Source: Planctomycetota bacterium (lineage in GTDB: Bacteria; Planctomycetota; Phycisphaerae; SM23-33). Taken from it: DNA of 36,532 bases. The stretch lies in contig JAJRYB010000027.1 of the NCBI GenBank assembly GCA_024275995.1, forward strand, positions 1 to 36,532. Direction: 5' to 3'. The notes beneath the pieces were generated by a model. That model ran no database searches. It had not been told where the DNA came from and saw nothing but the letters and a program-made list of their open reading frames with translations. Numbering within the stretch: the stretch's first letter is position 1; every line of letters starts with the position of its first letter. Of this stretch, positions 23,414-32,419 are shown piece after piece. The position numbers and the translations under genes were made by a program.

Positions 23414-24415
23414 ATGAGCAATGCTCACGAAAAAGCAAGGTTGGGTTTCGTCGGGCTCGGCGAGTATGCCGAGACACTGGCCAAGGCCTCCCAGGCGTGC
23501 GAGAATATCGAGATAGCCGCGTGCTTTACGCGCACGCCGGCCAAGCGCCGGCGATTCGCCGAGACGTTTGGCTGTCGCGAGATCGATTCGTTCGAGGCTC
23601 TCTGCGCCGCCGATGACCTCGACGGCGTGGTGCTGGTGACGCCCAACGATGTTCACGCCGACCAGACGATCGCGCTGTCCGAGGCGGGCAAGCACGTCTT
23701 TGTGGAAAAACCCATCTGCAACACGCTGGACGAGGCCGACCGGATGATCGTCGCCTGCGCAAAGGCCGGCGTGGTGCTGGCCGTCGGACACCAGATGCGG
23801 CGGTGCGGGGTCTATCGCAAGTGGAAGGAGATACTGACCAATGGCGAGCTTGGCGAGGTGCTGTTCTTCGAGGCCAACCACTGCGGCGACCTGGTCAGGG
23901 TCTGGCCGGAGGACGATTGGCGTTTCCATGCCCAGCGCGGCAGCGGCCCGTTGATCCACAAGGGCATCCACAAACTGGACCTGCTGAGTTACTTCTTCGG
24001 CGAGGCGGAGTCGGTGATCACCATGGCCCGGCCTCTGGCGTTCAACCCCGAGGTCAACGAGACGACCGTCTCGGCGTTCAGGTTTGCCAACGGCGTCATC
24101 GGCAGCTTCACCTCCGGCTTCCGATACAACCACAACACCATCAGCCTCATCGGCTCGGAACAGTCGGTCTTCTACAGCGGCTATGGCGACGCTTTTACGC
24201 TGAAGAACGAACGCACATGGGAACAGACACAGGTCACGTGTCCCCATGTCGACGAGATTCGCGATGAGATGTGGGAGTTCGCCCAAGCCGTACTGGGGCG
24301 AGTGAGATATGAGGTCGACGGCGCCGAAGCGCGACGGGCGCTGCGTCTCGCTATTGGAGCGCGTAAAGCCGCCAGAACCAATATGCCCTTTAACTTCAAC
24401 AGCAAAAAGCTTTAG
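23414..24415 (+). CDS. Gfo/Idh/MocA family oxidoreductase
   Basis: A 333-residue cytosolic NAD(P)-dependent sugar dehydrogenase-type protein. The Rossmann fold starts at RLGFVGLGEYAE. The conserved VEKPICNTLDEADRM lies near residue 100, and the C-terminal beta-sheet domain carries GPLIHKGIHKLDLLSYFF with the histidine typical of the active site. Family members oxidise or epimerise sugars and sugar acids. As first gene of the glycan operon it probably processes a monosaccharide released by the downstream GH20 or imported by the ABC system. The ribosome site is poor. The GH20 gene starts 14 bases after its stop. Confidence 0.93.
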   Translation: MSNAHEKARLGFVGLGEYAETLAKASQACENIEIAACFTRTPAKRRRFAETFGCREIDSFEALCAADDLDGVVLVTPNDVHADQTIALSEAGKHVFVEKPICNTLDEADRMIVACAKAGVVLAVGHQMRRCGVYRKWKEILTNGELGEVLFFEANHCGDLVRVWPEDDWRFHAQRGSGPLIHKGIHKLDLLSYFFGEAESVITMARPLAFNPEVNETTVSAFRFANGVIGSFTSGFRYNHNTISLIGSEQSVFYSGYGDAFTLKNERTWEQTQVTCPHVDEIRDEMWEFAQAVLGRVRYEVDGAEARRALRLAIGARKAARTNMPFNFNSKKL

Positions 24416-24429
24416 CCAGGAGAGCTTTG

Positions 24430-26493
24430 ATGGACTTGCCCTTTATTCCCAGGCCGCAGCAGTTGGAGCAACGAGACGGCGCTCTGTATCTGGATCGTCC
24501 ACTCGTGGTGGTTCTGTCCGACAGCACGGACGAGGAGGATCGATTCGCCGCCGGTTATCTCTGCGAAATGCTCACCGCCGACCACGGTCTGGACGCCAGC
24601 GTGGACGAGGCCGGACCGGACGCGCTGGTCATCCGCATCGCTCGCGCCGCGGGCAAGGCCGAGGGGTACGTACTTGAAATCACGGACGACGGCGTCGCCA
24701 TTACGGGCAACGACACCGCCGGCGTCTACTACGCCACACAGACCCTGCGCCAGTGCGTCACCACCGGGTCCGTCGGCCTGCAATTGCCCCACCTGCGCAT
24801 CGAGGACGCGCCCGATCTCAAGTACCGGACCGTGCACTATGACACCAAGTATCATCAGGACACCTACGAGTACGTCCAGGGATTCATCCGCGAGCTGGCC
24901 CACTACAAGGCCAATATTCTTATCTGGGAATGGGAAGACAAGCTGGCCTACAAATGTCATCCGCAGCTCGGTGCCCCCGGCGCGTTCACGATCGAGCAGA
25001 TGCAGGATCTGACGCGCTACGCCCGGCAGCACCATATCCAGATCGTGCCGCTCGTGCAGGGCCTCGGGCACGTGGCGTTCATCCTCAAGCATAAGGAGTT
25101 CCGGCACCTCCGCGAGATTCCGGATTCGGACTGGGAGTTCTGCCCCCTCAAAGAAGGGTCCTATGAACTCCTCTTCGAGATTTGGAAAGACGCTATGGAG
25201 GCCACTCCGGGCAGCGATTTTTTCCACATCGGCAGCGACGAGACGTACGAGTTGGGCCTCGGTGAAGGGTGCGGCTGCAAGGCCAAGGCGGAGAAAGACG
25301 GCAAGGAGTCATTGATGAATCTCTTTGTCACCAAATGCGCCGACTTCGTCGCCTCCCGGGGCCGGACGTGCCTTTCCTGGGGCGGGCGGTGGAATCCCCA
25401 GACGCCGACCATCACGCCGCCGCGGGAGATGGTCTGGACCGACGGGCAGGATGTGGAGTATCTCGAACAAGCCGGGGATGCGGGCTATCCCTGCTGGGTT
25501 TACGCGCCCAACACCGGCATTGTGCCTCTTATCGTCGGACTGCTGCCGTGGCACAAACATTCCATGTGGCGGGGCGAAGCTGGAAGCCTGCGTCCCGGCG
25601 GTTTTTTCGAGACGATGGATACCATCTCGCGGGCCTCGCGAAGCGGTGCCGTCGAGGGATCGATCACCACGAGTTGGGATGATTCGGGCCTGCACAACCA
25701 GATGTGGATGCCCCGCTTCGTCTGTGCGGCCGAGTTCTCGTGGAACCATGACCTCACCGACCTGGACGAGTGGATCGACCGTTTTTACGCCAATTACTTC
25801 GGCCCGCGGGTCCGGGACATGCGGGAATGTCAGCAGTTGCTGCAGGACGGGGCCCAGTTCTTCGAAGATACGCTGCAGCGAAGGGTCTGGCACTGGGGCG
25901 ACGTCGGCAAGATGCACCTGCCGGACTTCCCTCGGGATGGCTTGGAGTACAACCCTTTCTGGAAGCGGCGATATGCCGGCCTTCTTCAGCAGGCGCAGAC
26001 CTGGAAGATACGCATGGAACGGGCGCTGACGATTATCGACAAAAACCTCGGCCGGCCCGTCAAGCACGCCCACGACCTGGAGGTCATGGCTTCCTGCGCG
26101 AGGCTGATGCTGCACAACACGAAGCTGTTTCTGTTGCTGGCCGACATGGAGACGCATCTGGACAACGCCTACTATCACACCGGTTACAGTGACAGGCGCG
26201 CGTCGCTGGCGGAGCTTCGTCTCATGGAACGGGAGATCGGCGAGCACCTGGCCGGTAAGGAAAAGGTTTACGCCGACCTGGTGGCCTGCTGGGAGAAGAC
26301 CCGCCTACCGAAGGGCTGTTCGACCGGGGATCACAAGTACTTCTACAAGCGCGAGCGTGCCCGGCACTTTGCCAACCGCACCGCGGACATGCGCTATCTC
26401 CTGGTAGATGAGGATCTGCTCGACCTGGAAGGCTATCTGGAGCGGCTCAAAGTGTACAACGACGCTTATGAGCAGAACGAGGTCGATGCATAG
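24430..26493 (+). CDS. Glycoside hydrolase family 20 beta-N-acetylhexosaminidase
   Basis: A 687-residue enzyme starting at ATG 24430 (AGGAG seven bases upstream) rather than the TTG just before. Residues 1-125 form the GH20b support domain (FIPRPQQLEQRDGALYLDRP). The TIM barrel begins at DLKYRTVHYDTKYHQDTYEY. The catalytic pair of the substrate-assisted mechanism is D270-E271 in HIGSDETYEL. A helical C-terminal region of about 180 residues follows. GH20 enzymes remove terminal N-acetylglucosamine or N-acetylgalactosamine from glycans. No signal peptide is visible, so it probably acts in the cytoplasm on imported oligosaccharides, which suits the ABC importer in the same operon. Confidence 0.9.
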   Translation: MDLPFIPRPQQLEQRDGALYLDRPLVVVLSDSTDEEDRFAAGYLCEMLTADHGLDASVDEAGPDALVIRIARAAGKAEGYVLEITDDGVAITGNDTAGVYYATQTLRQCVTTGSVGLQLPHLRIEDAPDLKYRTVHYDTKYHQDTYEYVQGFIRELAHYKANILIWEWEDKLAYKCHPQLGAPGAFTIEQMQDLTRYARQHHIQIVPLVQGLGHVAFILKHKEFRHLREIPDSDWEFCPLKEGSYELLFEIWKDAMEATPGSDFFHIGSDETYELGLGEGCGCKAKAEKDGKESLMNLFVTKCADFVASRGRTCLSWGGRWNPQTPTITPPREMVWTDGQDVEYLEQAGDAGYPCWVYAPNTGIVPLIVGLLPWHKHSMWRGEAGSLRPGGFFETMDTISRASRSGAVEGSITTSWDDSGLHNQMWMPRFVCAAEFSWNHDLTDLDEWIDRFYANYFGPRVRDMRECQQLLQDGAQFFEDTLQRRVWHWGDVGKMHLPDFPRDGLEYNPFWKRRYAGLLQQAQTWKIRMERALTIIDKNLGRPVKHAHDLEVMASCARLMLHNTKLFLLLADMETHLDNAYYHTGYSDRRASLAELRLMEREIGEHLAGKEKVYADLVACWEKTRLPKGCSTGDHKYFYKRERARHFANRTADMRYLLVDEDLLDLEGYLERLKVYNDAYEQNEVDA

Positions 26494-26599
26494 TCGATTG
26501 AGAGAGAAGATGTCGCCACCGGCCGAGTGGTAACCGGCAGGGCCTGAATGATAGGGACGTAGTGAGATTCAGCATAAGAATATATGCGTCGCATCAGTT

Positions 26600-26953
26600 A
26601 TGGCGCTGCTGCTTTGGGCCACAGATGACACGGTGAAGGCCATGTTCGACGTGGAGAAGCTGGACAAGGACGGTTCGGTTGGCGCCAGGTTCACGGCGGA
26701 CGGCATGACCGTGGAGGTCACCTTCGCCAAGACCGGCGACCTGGGGGCGCATCTGAGGCTCAGCAAAGGCAACACCGTCATTGTCAACCGGGCGCTCGCC
26801 AATACGGTCGAGGACGTCTACGCCAAATGGAAATCGGATCCACGCTTCCGTAACTGGATGACCAATGATGCCATGAAAGCCGTAATCCGAGCCAGGGAAG
26901 TCGATGCCTGGCGGCAGGCAAATCCACAGAAAAACACAGGAGACAATAAGTGA
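26600..26953 (+). CDS. Hypothetical protein, possibly a C-terminal fragment
   Basis: A 117-residue frame of no recognised family. The middle is beta-rich (GARFTADGMTVEVTFAKTGD, then LGAHLRLSKGNTVIVNRALA). The C-terminal third is helical (WKSDPRFRNWMTNDAMKAVI). The look is that of the last domain of a secreted polysaccharide-degrading enzyme, but this is an impression only. There is no ribosome site or signal peptide at the ATG, which suggests that the 5' part was lost. The stop overlaps the next gene's GTG start as GTGA, and that gene's AGGAG site lies inside this frame, so it is still embedded in the operon. Confidence 0.5.
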   Translation: MALLLWATDDTVKAMFDVEKLDKDGSVGARFTADGMTVEVTFAKTGDLGAHLRLSKGNTVIVNRALANTVEDVYAKWKSDPRFRNWMTNDAMKAVIRAREVDAWRQANPQKNTGDNK

Positions 26954-28185
26954 AATCATGGATCTTTTATGGCGTTGCTCTCGTTGCTTGCGCTTGGGTC
27001 GTTGGATCGTCGCCGGCCTATGGGGACAAGCCCAAGGCTTTCCTCGATAATGGCGATGTGAAAAGTGCGGCGCCACCTGTCTCCGTGGTCCCCTCTCCGC
27101 GTATCGACAGCGTGGTCATGGCTGACAGGCAACCCCAGGTTAAAGACCGGGCCACCATCTGGTATGACGATTTTGATCGGCGCGACAAGCCATACATGGA
27201 GTCCAGAGGCGGACGCACGAGCAAAGGCGCTTTCGGCGGCAAGGGCAAGTCTATGGAGTGCGTCTACAAGAAGGGCGCCAAAGGCACGGGCGATCGCAAA
27301 GTGATCTTCGGCGATGCAGGAGCCAGTCGCGGAAAGGCGGTGCGCAAGGGCGAGAAATTCGACGAGGTCTACGCCCGCTGGTACGTGAAGCACTCTTATG
27401 GCTGGACCGGCGGACATCCCGCCAAAATGGCACGGGTCACCAGCCTGGTCGATAGCCGTTGGAGCCAGATGATGATCGCCCACGTCTGGGGGTCCGGCAA
27501 AGACCGGCTTACCCTGGATCCTGTTCGTTGCGTACGGAACGGACGGATCGCCACCAGGCAATACAATGATTGGCGAGGCATGAAGTGGCTCGGGAACAAG
27601 CCCGCTTCCACCTTCCCCATCAGCGCCGGCAAAGAGTCCGGCTACTGGGTCCGTGTGGAGACCCAGGTCAAACTCAACACGCCCGGAAAGGCAGATGGCC
27701 TCAACCGCCTCTGGATCGACGGTCGGCTGGAATGTGAGCGACGCAATCTGGACTTCCGTGGCACCTATGGCAAGCACGGCATCAATGCCTTCTTCCTGGA
27801 GAGCTACTGGAACAAGGGCTCGCCCGTCGATCAGTATCGCTACTACGACAACCTGGTGGTGAGCACCAAGCCGATCGGACCGGTTACGACGCCGGCAAAT
27901 CCCGTGCTCATCCGCAGGGCCTTCCATGGCCCCGGCGCTCTGGCGGATTGGGAGTTGGAGCTCGCCTCAGACTATGAGGGCAGGGACAGAGTCTTTACGG
28001 CCCGGGGGCTCAGGACCGCCCTGCAACTGACCGTCAACGCACGGAGCGGTTCGTTTTCCGGCTCTCTGGCTGAAAAAAAATCGCTCGCCGCTGGCAGGAT
28101 CTATTACTGCCGCGTGCGACAGAAGAATGACAAGGGCGTCTGGAGCAACTGGAGCCGCTGGCACCAGGGATTCCGGGTGCAGTAG
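26950..28185 (+). CDS. Secreted polysaccharide-lyase-like jelly-roll protein
   Basis: A 411-residue protein with a signal peptide (MKSWIFYGVALVACAWVVGS). A GTG start has AGGAG seven bases upstream. Residues about 65-315 resemble the beta-jelly-roll of PL14/PL20-type lyases: IWYDDFDRRDKPYMESRGG, EVYARWYVKHSYGWTGGHPA, GYWVRVETQVKLNTPGKADG and QYRYYDNLVVSTKPIGP. The last 100 residues look like a fibronectin-III-type module ending GVWSNWSRWHQGFRV. The likely role is cleavage or binding of an acidic polysaccharide outside the cytoplasm, feeding the operon's transporter. Lyase residues were not identified with certainty, so a non-catalytic binding protein is also possible. Confidence 0.65.
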   Translation: MKSWIFYGVALVACAWVVGSSPAYGDKPKAFLDNGDVKSAAPPVSVVPSPRIDSVVMADRQPQVKDRATIWYDDFDRRDKPYMESRGGRTSKGAFGGKGKSMECVYKKGAKGTGDRKVIFGDAGASRGKAVRKGEKFDEVYARWYVKHSYGWTGGHPAKMARVTSLVDSRWSQMMIAHVWGSGKDRLTLDPVRCVRNGRIATRQYNDWRGMKWLGNKPASTFPISAGKESGYWVRVETQVKLNTPGKADGLNRLWIDGRLECERRNLDFRGTYGKHGINAFFLESYWNKGSPVDQYRYYDNLVVSTKPIGPVTTPANPVLIRRAFHGPGALADWELELASDYEGRDRVFTARGLRTALQLTVNARSGSFSGSLAEKKSLAAGRIYYCRVRQKNDKGVWSNWSRWHQGFRVQ

Positions 28186-28198
28186 TTGGAGGCGACAC

Positions 28199-28354
28199 AT
28201 GACTGAAAAACTGCATATGGCAGTCGTAGGAGCCGGCGCCCGTGGACTATGGGTTATCGGTCATGAATTAATGCGCCGTGTCGATGATGTGGAGATACGC
28301 GCTCTTGTTGATATCGATATGGATGAGCTTGGCGCCCAGCCGCGCGGCGGCTAA
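28199..28354 (+). pseudogene. Truncated Gfo/Idh/MocA oxidoreductase (N-terminal 51 residues)
   Basis: With GGAGG seven bases before its ATG, the frame reads MTEKLHMAVVGAGARGLWVI, the nucleotide-binding start of a Gfo/Idh/MocA protein. It continues through a second strand ending ALVDIDMDELG and then stops after AQPRGG. Intact members have about 330 or more residues. The catalytic domain is absent, and the next gene starts 17 bases later, so a large deletion has removed most of the gene while keeping the operon intact. It may still be translated but cannot be a dehydrogenase. Confidence 0.75.
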
Positions 28355-28371
28355 GATGGCAAGGAGAAGCC

Positions 28372-29334
28372 ATGAAATTGCAGAGGCTGTTCATACTGGT
28401 GGCGGTGGTTCTGCTGCCGTTGGGCGCCACGCGGGCGGCGAGCGAAGCGCCGGAGACGCTGATCGCCAAGGCCTTGAGAGAGGTGCGGGCGTTTGATTTC
28501 AAGAATGGCTACAGGCTCTATTCCAGGGCGTTGGCGAAGACCGGGAAGGGAAGCGAACTCTGGCAGACGGCTATCTTTGGCAAGGCCGTTTGCGCTCTGC
28601 AGATTTCCCCACCGACTCGGAAGCTTAACGAAGAGGCCTCGCAACTCTTCAGGCGGTTGCTCGCCGCCGCACCCAAGTCGCGTTACGCCACCCGGGCGCA
28701 GATGAATCTCGCCCGTATCGCCGAGATGATCGATTACGGCGGCGACAAACCCGACGTCGAAGAAGCCCGAAAGCTCTACCAAAAAGTCATCGATACCTAT
28801 CCCGACAAGCCCATCGCCGGCGAGGCCACGCTCCGGCTGGCCGCCACCTACATCCGTACCTATAAGAAGAAGCAGGTGCTCAAGGGGATTGATATTCTCA
28901 AGAAATGGCTCGCCGGGCACGCCGACGATTTCCTGGCGACCACGATGTGGCAGTATGCGGCGGAGGCCTACTTGCGCCCATTGAACGATTACGTCAACTC
29001 CCTGGAGTGCTACGCCAAAGCCGAGGCGTTAGGCTTGGCCGAAAAGGGGCGGGAAGGCCGACTCTTCTGGCGAATAGCCCGTATGGCGCACCGCCTGATG
29101 GACAGGTATAAGCAGTCCGGAAAGACCAACCGGGCCGCGATATATCGCGATAAGGCGATTGCCTATTACACCAAGATCATCAAGGTCGCCCCACGTAGCG
29201 GCAAGGCCTACGAGTCACAGATCTATCTCAAGGCCCTCGGTGCACCGGTTCCGAAGATCAGGCTCTCTGAACGACTGGCGGCGATCAGGAAACAACCTGC
29301 TTCAGTCCCGGCCGGCAAAAAGGTCTCTAAATGA
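28372..29334 (+). CDS. Secreted TPR protein of the sugar-uptake operon
   Basis: A 320-residue protein with a signal peptide (about 1-24) and repeated paired helices of TPR type. They are clearest at FDFKNGYRLYSRALAKTG, LFRRLLAAAPKSRYATRAQM, EEARKLYQKVIDTYPDKPIA and AIAYYTKIIKVAPRSGKAYE. AAGGAG lies five bases before the ATG. Its stop overlaps the start of the solute-binding protein (ATGA), so the two are probably made in a fixed ratio and may touch each other in the periplasm. TPR arrays bind proteins; here the binding protein or a surface glycan complex is the natural partner, by inference. No enzyme motif is visible. Confidence 0.75.
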   Translation: MKLQRLFILVAVVLLPLGATRAASEAPETLIAKALREVRAFDFKNGYRLYSRALAKTGKGSELWQTAIFGKAVCALQISPPTRKLNEEASQLFRRLLAAAPKSRYATRAQMNLARIAEMIDYGGDKPDVEEARKLYQKVIDTYPDKPIAGEATLRLAATYIRTYKKKQVLKGIDILKKWLAGHADDFLATTMWQYAAEAYLRPLNDYVNSLECYAKAEALGLAEKGREGRLFWRIARMAHRLMDRYKQSGKTNRAAIYRDKAIAYYTKIIKVAPRSGKAYESQIYLKALGAPVPKIRLSERLAAIRKQPASVPAGKKVSK

Positions 29335-31010
29335 GCATCGATACGAGAGACACAACGCCTCGCAAGGGCTGGCGTAAATGGATCAACATGAACATGGTGG
29401 GCGTGCTGTTCCTGCTGACGGCTGTCGGCGTGAGTCTGTACCGCGTGATGAATATTCGTCCGGAGCAACGGTATCCGGGCAAGAAGATCATCCGCATCGC
29501 CCACTGGCAGTTGGAACTGGGCTATCGCGAGGCGATGCAGGCCGTCATCGACGAGTACGAGAAGATCAACCCGGACGTGAAGGTCATCCAGATGCCCGTC
29601 ACCGGGAAGATTTACGCCCAGTGGCTCAATGTGCACCTGCTGGCGGGAACGGCCCCGGATATCGCGGAGATGGGATCTGCGAAAGCATCTCGGGACACGC
29701 GATATGTCGCCCGCTTCTTTGAGCCGCTCGGCGAGGTGGTCGCCAGGCCCAACCACTACAATGCCCTGAAATACGACACCAGTGGCGACGGGCTTGACCT
29801 CAGCGACGTGCCCTGGCGTGAGACTTTTGCCGACGGTATGCAGAGCGCCTACACGGAAGACCTGCAGGACTACTTCAGCGTCCCGACGTCGATGTTCACT
29901 GCGCGTCTCTTCTACAACAAGGATTTGCTCCGCCGGGCCACCGGGAAGAACGAACCGCCCGGGACGCTGGGCGAATTACTCGATGCCTGCGATAAGATCC
30001 GCCGCCTGGGTAAGCTAAACGGTGAGAACTACATCCCCATTGCCGGCAGCCGGGCTAACATGATCGAATTCGCCAAGGCGCTGGTCCGCTGGTTTACCGC
30101 CGGTCTGGAAGATGAGTTGGACCTGGACCTCAACGGGATAATCAGTCCCTATGAAAGCTATGGCGGCCTGGTGACGGGCAAGTGGTCCAAGGACACACCC
30201 CAGGTCAAAAACTACTTTGAATGTCTTCGCGAAATCTGCAGGCAGTTCCCCGAAGGATTCATGGGCATGGGACGCGAGCAGGCGACATTCCTCTTCACCA
30301 TGGGCAAGGCCGGCATGATCGCCGCGGGCTCCTGGGACGCCGCGAGCTTCTTTAACCTGGCGAAGTTCGATGTCGGTGTGATGGAACTGCCCTTACCCGG
30401 CCCAGGTGAGCGGTGGGCCGACAGCGTTGTGGGGCGGGCCAACGAGGCGACTGTCTCCGGCGGGGCGTCGTATGGTGTCTCTATAGGTTCCAGGCACAAG
30501 GAGACCGCGATTGACTTCCTGCGATTCCTCACGAGCAAGCACGGCAACCAGTTGCTGAACCAAAAAGCCGAATGGGTGCCGGTAACGCTCGGGGCCAGGC
30601 CCTCGGATCGGATGCTTCCCTTTATGCCCGACCCGACGGGTTATTTAACGCACTTGGGCTTTCACCTGGGCGGTTTCACCCAGGCGACCTTCGAGGGTAA
30701 ACTGGCGCTCTACCTCCAGGGCGAGATCGCTGATTACGACACCTTCGCCGACGCCTTCCTCAAGCCCCTGCTGAAACCCTCCGGCGGGGAGAAGGCCTGG
30801 ATCAGGGGATACGACACGAAGCGCCGCTGGTCTCGAAATCAGGACCGTGTAATGAGCGTGCTGATCCTGCGGGGGTTGATGATGCCCGAGTCCGACGACG
30901 TGCCGACCAAGTATCGTCGTATATTAGCCCAACAGTTGCGACTACGAAACGGCCAGACGATCCGTTATGAGTTCGAGCAGGCTTACGGCAGGCCCATGGG
31001 CGAAAACTGA
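29331..31010 (+). CDS. Membrane-anchored ABC transporter solute-binding protein (family 1)
   Basis: A 559-residue carbohydrate-binding protein, longer than the usual 420-450. It has no lipobox. One helix (about 21-41, NMVGVLFLLTAVGVSLYRV) follows a basic cytoplasmic tail, so it is probably tethered as a signal anchor. The bilobed fold begins at IIRIAHWQLELGYREAMQAV. The family-1 signature region is at LLAGTAPDIAEMG, with later lobes at SRANMIEFAKALVRWF and TMGKAGMIAAGSWDA. It presents a saccharide to the two permeases downstream. The start overlaps the TPR gene by four bases. The substrate is probably a glycan fragment produced by the operon's enzymes; this is inferred from context. Confidence 0.85.
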   Translation: MSIDTRDTTPRKGWRKWINMNMVGVLFLLTAVGVSLYRVMNIRPEQRYPGKKIIRIAHWQLELGYREAMQAVIDEYEKINPDVKVIQMPVTGKIYAQWLNVHLLAGTAPDIAEMGSAKASRDTRYVARFFEPLGEVVARPNHYNALKYDTSGDGLDLSDVPWRETFADGMQSAYTEDLQDYFSVPTSMFTARLFYNKDLLRRATGKNEPPGTLGELLDACDKIRRLGKLNGENYIPIAGSRANMIEFAKALVRWFTAGLEDELDLDLNGIISPYESYGGLVTGKWSKDTPQVKNYFECLREICRQFPEGFMGMGREQATFLFTMGKAGMIAAGSWDAASFFNLAKFDVGVMELPLPGPGERWADSVVGRANEATVSGGASYGVSIGSRHKETAIDFLRFLTSKHGNQLLNQKAEWVPVTLGARPSDRMLPFMPDPTGYLTHLGFHLGGFTQATFEGKLALYLQGEIADYDTFADAFLKPLLKPSGGEKAWIRGYDTKRRWSRNQDRVMSVLILRGLMMPESDDVPTKYRRILAQQLRLRNGQTIRYEFEQAYGRPMGEN

Positions 31011-31066
31011 CCGACTGAAAAAAATCGCCACACCGGATTCACCGCATTGTCACAGAGAAAAGATAT

Positions 31067-32416
31067 ATGGCGTCCGAATTGATAGAACACAACAGGCTCA
31101 GGTCCTGGCTGCGTCACAAAGGCCGGATGTACATGGTGCTTTACGCGCTGCTCCTGCCGACCTTTCTCGGAATGGCGTTGTTCAATTACTACCCGAAGTT
31201 CGAGACCATCCAGAAAAGCTTCTACATCTGGGACGGGTCGAGCATTGAGGAATTCAGCGGCCTGAAGAACTACATCGACATCTTCACCGCCGACCCGCAA
31301 TTCCTCAACACCTTCAAACTCGCGGGGATTCTGCTGGTGGCCAACCTCTTCAAGATGTGGCCTTGCATTATCATCGCCATTGTGCTTCATCGCATACGGT
31401 CCGAGCGGTGGCGGTACATCTACCGCGTGCTGTTTGTAATTCCAATGGTCATCCCGTCGCTGGTGTGGCTGCTGATATGGAAGAGTTTTTATGATCCCAC
31501 ATCAGGAATTCTCAACCGCCTTCTTAATACCGTCGGCCTGATGGGTGTGCTCCAATGGCTGGATACGGCCATGCCGCAATTGGCGACGACCCTTTCACCG
31601 GTCAACAATACCGTCGGGAGCATTTTCGGGAATATCTGGGGTATGGGTGCATGGAGCCTTCTGGTGCTGGCGAGTATGGGCGGCGCCGCGGCCATTCGCA
31701 GACGCGTCCCCTGGCTGGTGATTCTATCAGTTGCCTTTCTATGCGCCAACGCCTTCGTCAGCAACGGTGAACAAATCATGCTAAGCATCTTCGGCCTATT
31801 CCATGGCGGCGTCGGCATCGCCGTCGCCCTGGCGATGGGCGTGGTGCTCTCGCGATCCTACGCCGGAGAATCGGCCCTGAAGTGGATCGGAGGATTGGGC
31901 GTGGCGGCCACCGTCATCCTGATCTTCACGACGATGATCTGGACCAGCCCGACCAACGCCTTCAATACCGGCATGCCGGCCTGGCTGGGGCATTCCAAAC
32001 TGGTCATCCCGGCGATTATCTTCTGGGGCTTCCCCTGGGTGGGCACCATCGGCGTGCTGATTTACCTGGCCGGGCTGCAGGGCATCTCAGGCGACGTCTA
32101 CGAGGCCGGCGAACTGGACGGCGTGGGGCCTATTCGAAAAATGTTCTCACTGGAACTGCCGCTGATCATGACGCAGGTCCGCATCAACCTGATCTTCATG
32201 ACCATCGCCACACTGAATCAGTATGGCATGTTCCTGCTGCTGCTGGGGCCCCATGGCGGGCCGGATAACAAGGGCCTCGTGCCGGGCCTGTACATGTATC
32301 GCAAGGCGTTCATCGACCAGCAAATGGGCTACGCCTGTGCGTTGGGTATGGTGATGTTCGCCCTGATCCTGTGCATCACGATCTTCTACCAGAAGTATGT
32401 CAAGGTGGAGAAGTAA
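31067..32416 (+). CDS. MalF-type sugar ABC permease with extra membrane segment
   Basis: A 449-residue inner-membrane permease; usual family length is about 290-310. The N-terminal helices (MYMVLYALLLPTFLGMALFN) and FVIPMVIPSLVWLLIWKSFY are typical, as is the EAA loop YEAGELDGVGPIRKMFSLEL that docks the ATPase. Between about residues 165 and 305 lies an insert of roughly 140 residues. It has three or four additional hydrophobic helices (SLLVLASMGGAAAIRR, WLVILSVAFLCANAFV, GVGIAVALAMGVVLSR and AATVILIFTTMIW), after which the normal sequence resumes with PAWLGHSKLVIPAIIFWGFP. The MalG partner begins three bases after the stop. No ATP-binding gene is nearby. Confidence 0.9.
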   Translation: MASELIEHNRLRSWLRHKGRMYMVLYALLLPTFLGMALFNYYPKFETIQKSFYIWDGSSIEEFSGLKNYIDIFTADPQFLNTFKLAGILLVANLFKMWPCIIIAIVLHRIRSERWRYIYRVLFVIPMVIPSLVWLLIWKSFYDPTSGILNRLLNTVGLMGVLQWLDTAMPQLATTLSPVNNTVGSIFGNIWGMGAWSLLVLASMGGAAAIRRRVPWLVILSVAFLCANAFVSNGEQIMLSIFGLFHGGVGIAVALAMGVVLSRSYAGESALKWIGGLGVAATVILIFTTMIWTSPTNAFNTGMPAWLGHSKLVIPAIIFWGFPWVGTIGVLIYLAGLQGISGDVYEAGELDGVGPIRKMFSLELPLIMTQVRINLIFMTIATLNQYGMFLLLLGPHGGPDNKGLVPGLYMYRKAFIDQQMGYACALGMVMFALILCITIFYQKYVKVEK

Positions 32417-32419
32417 TCC

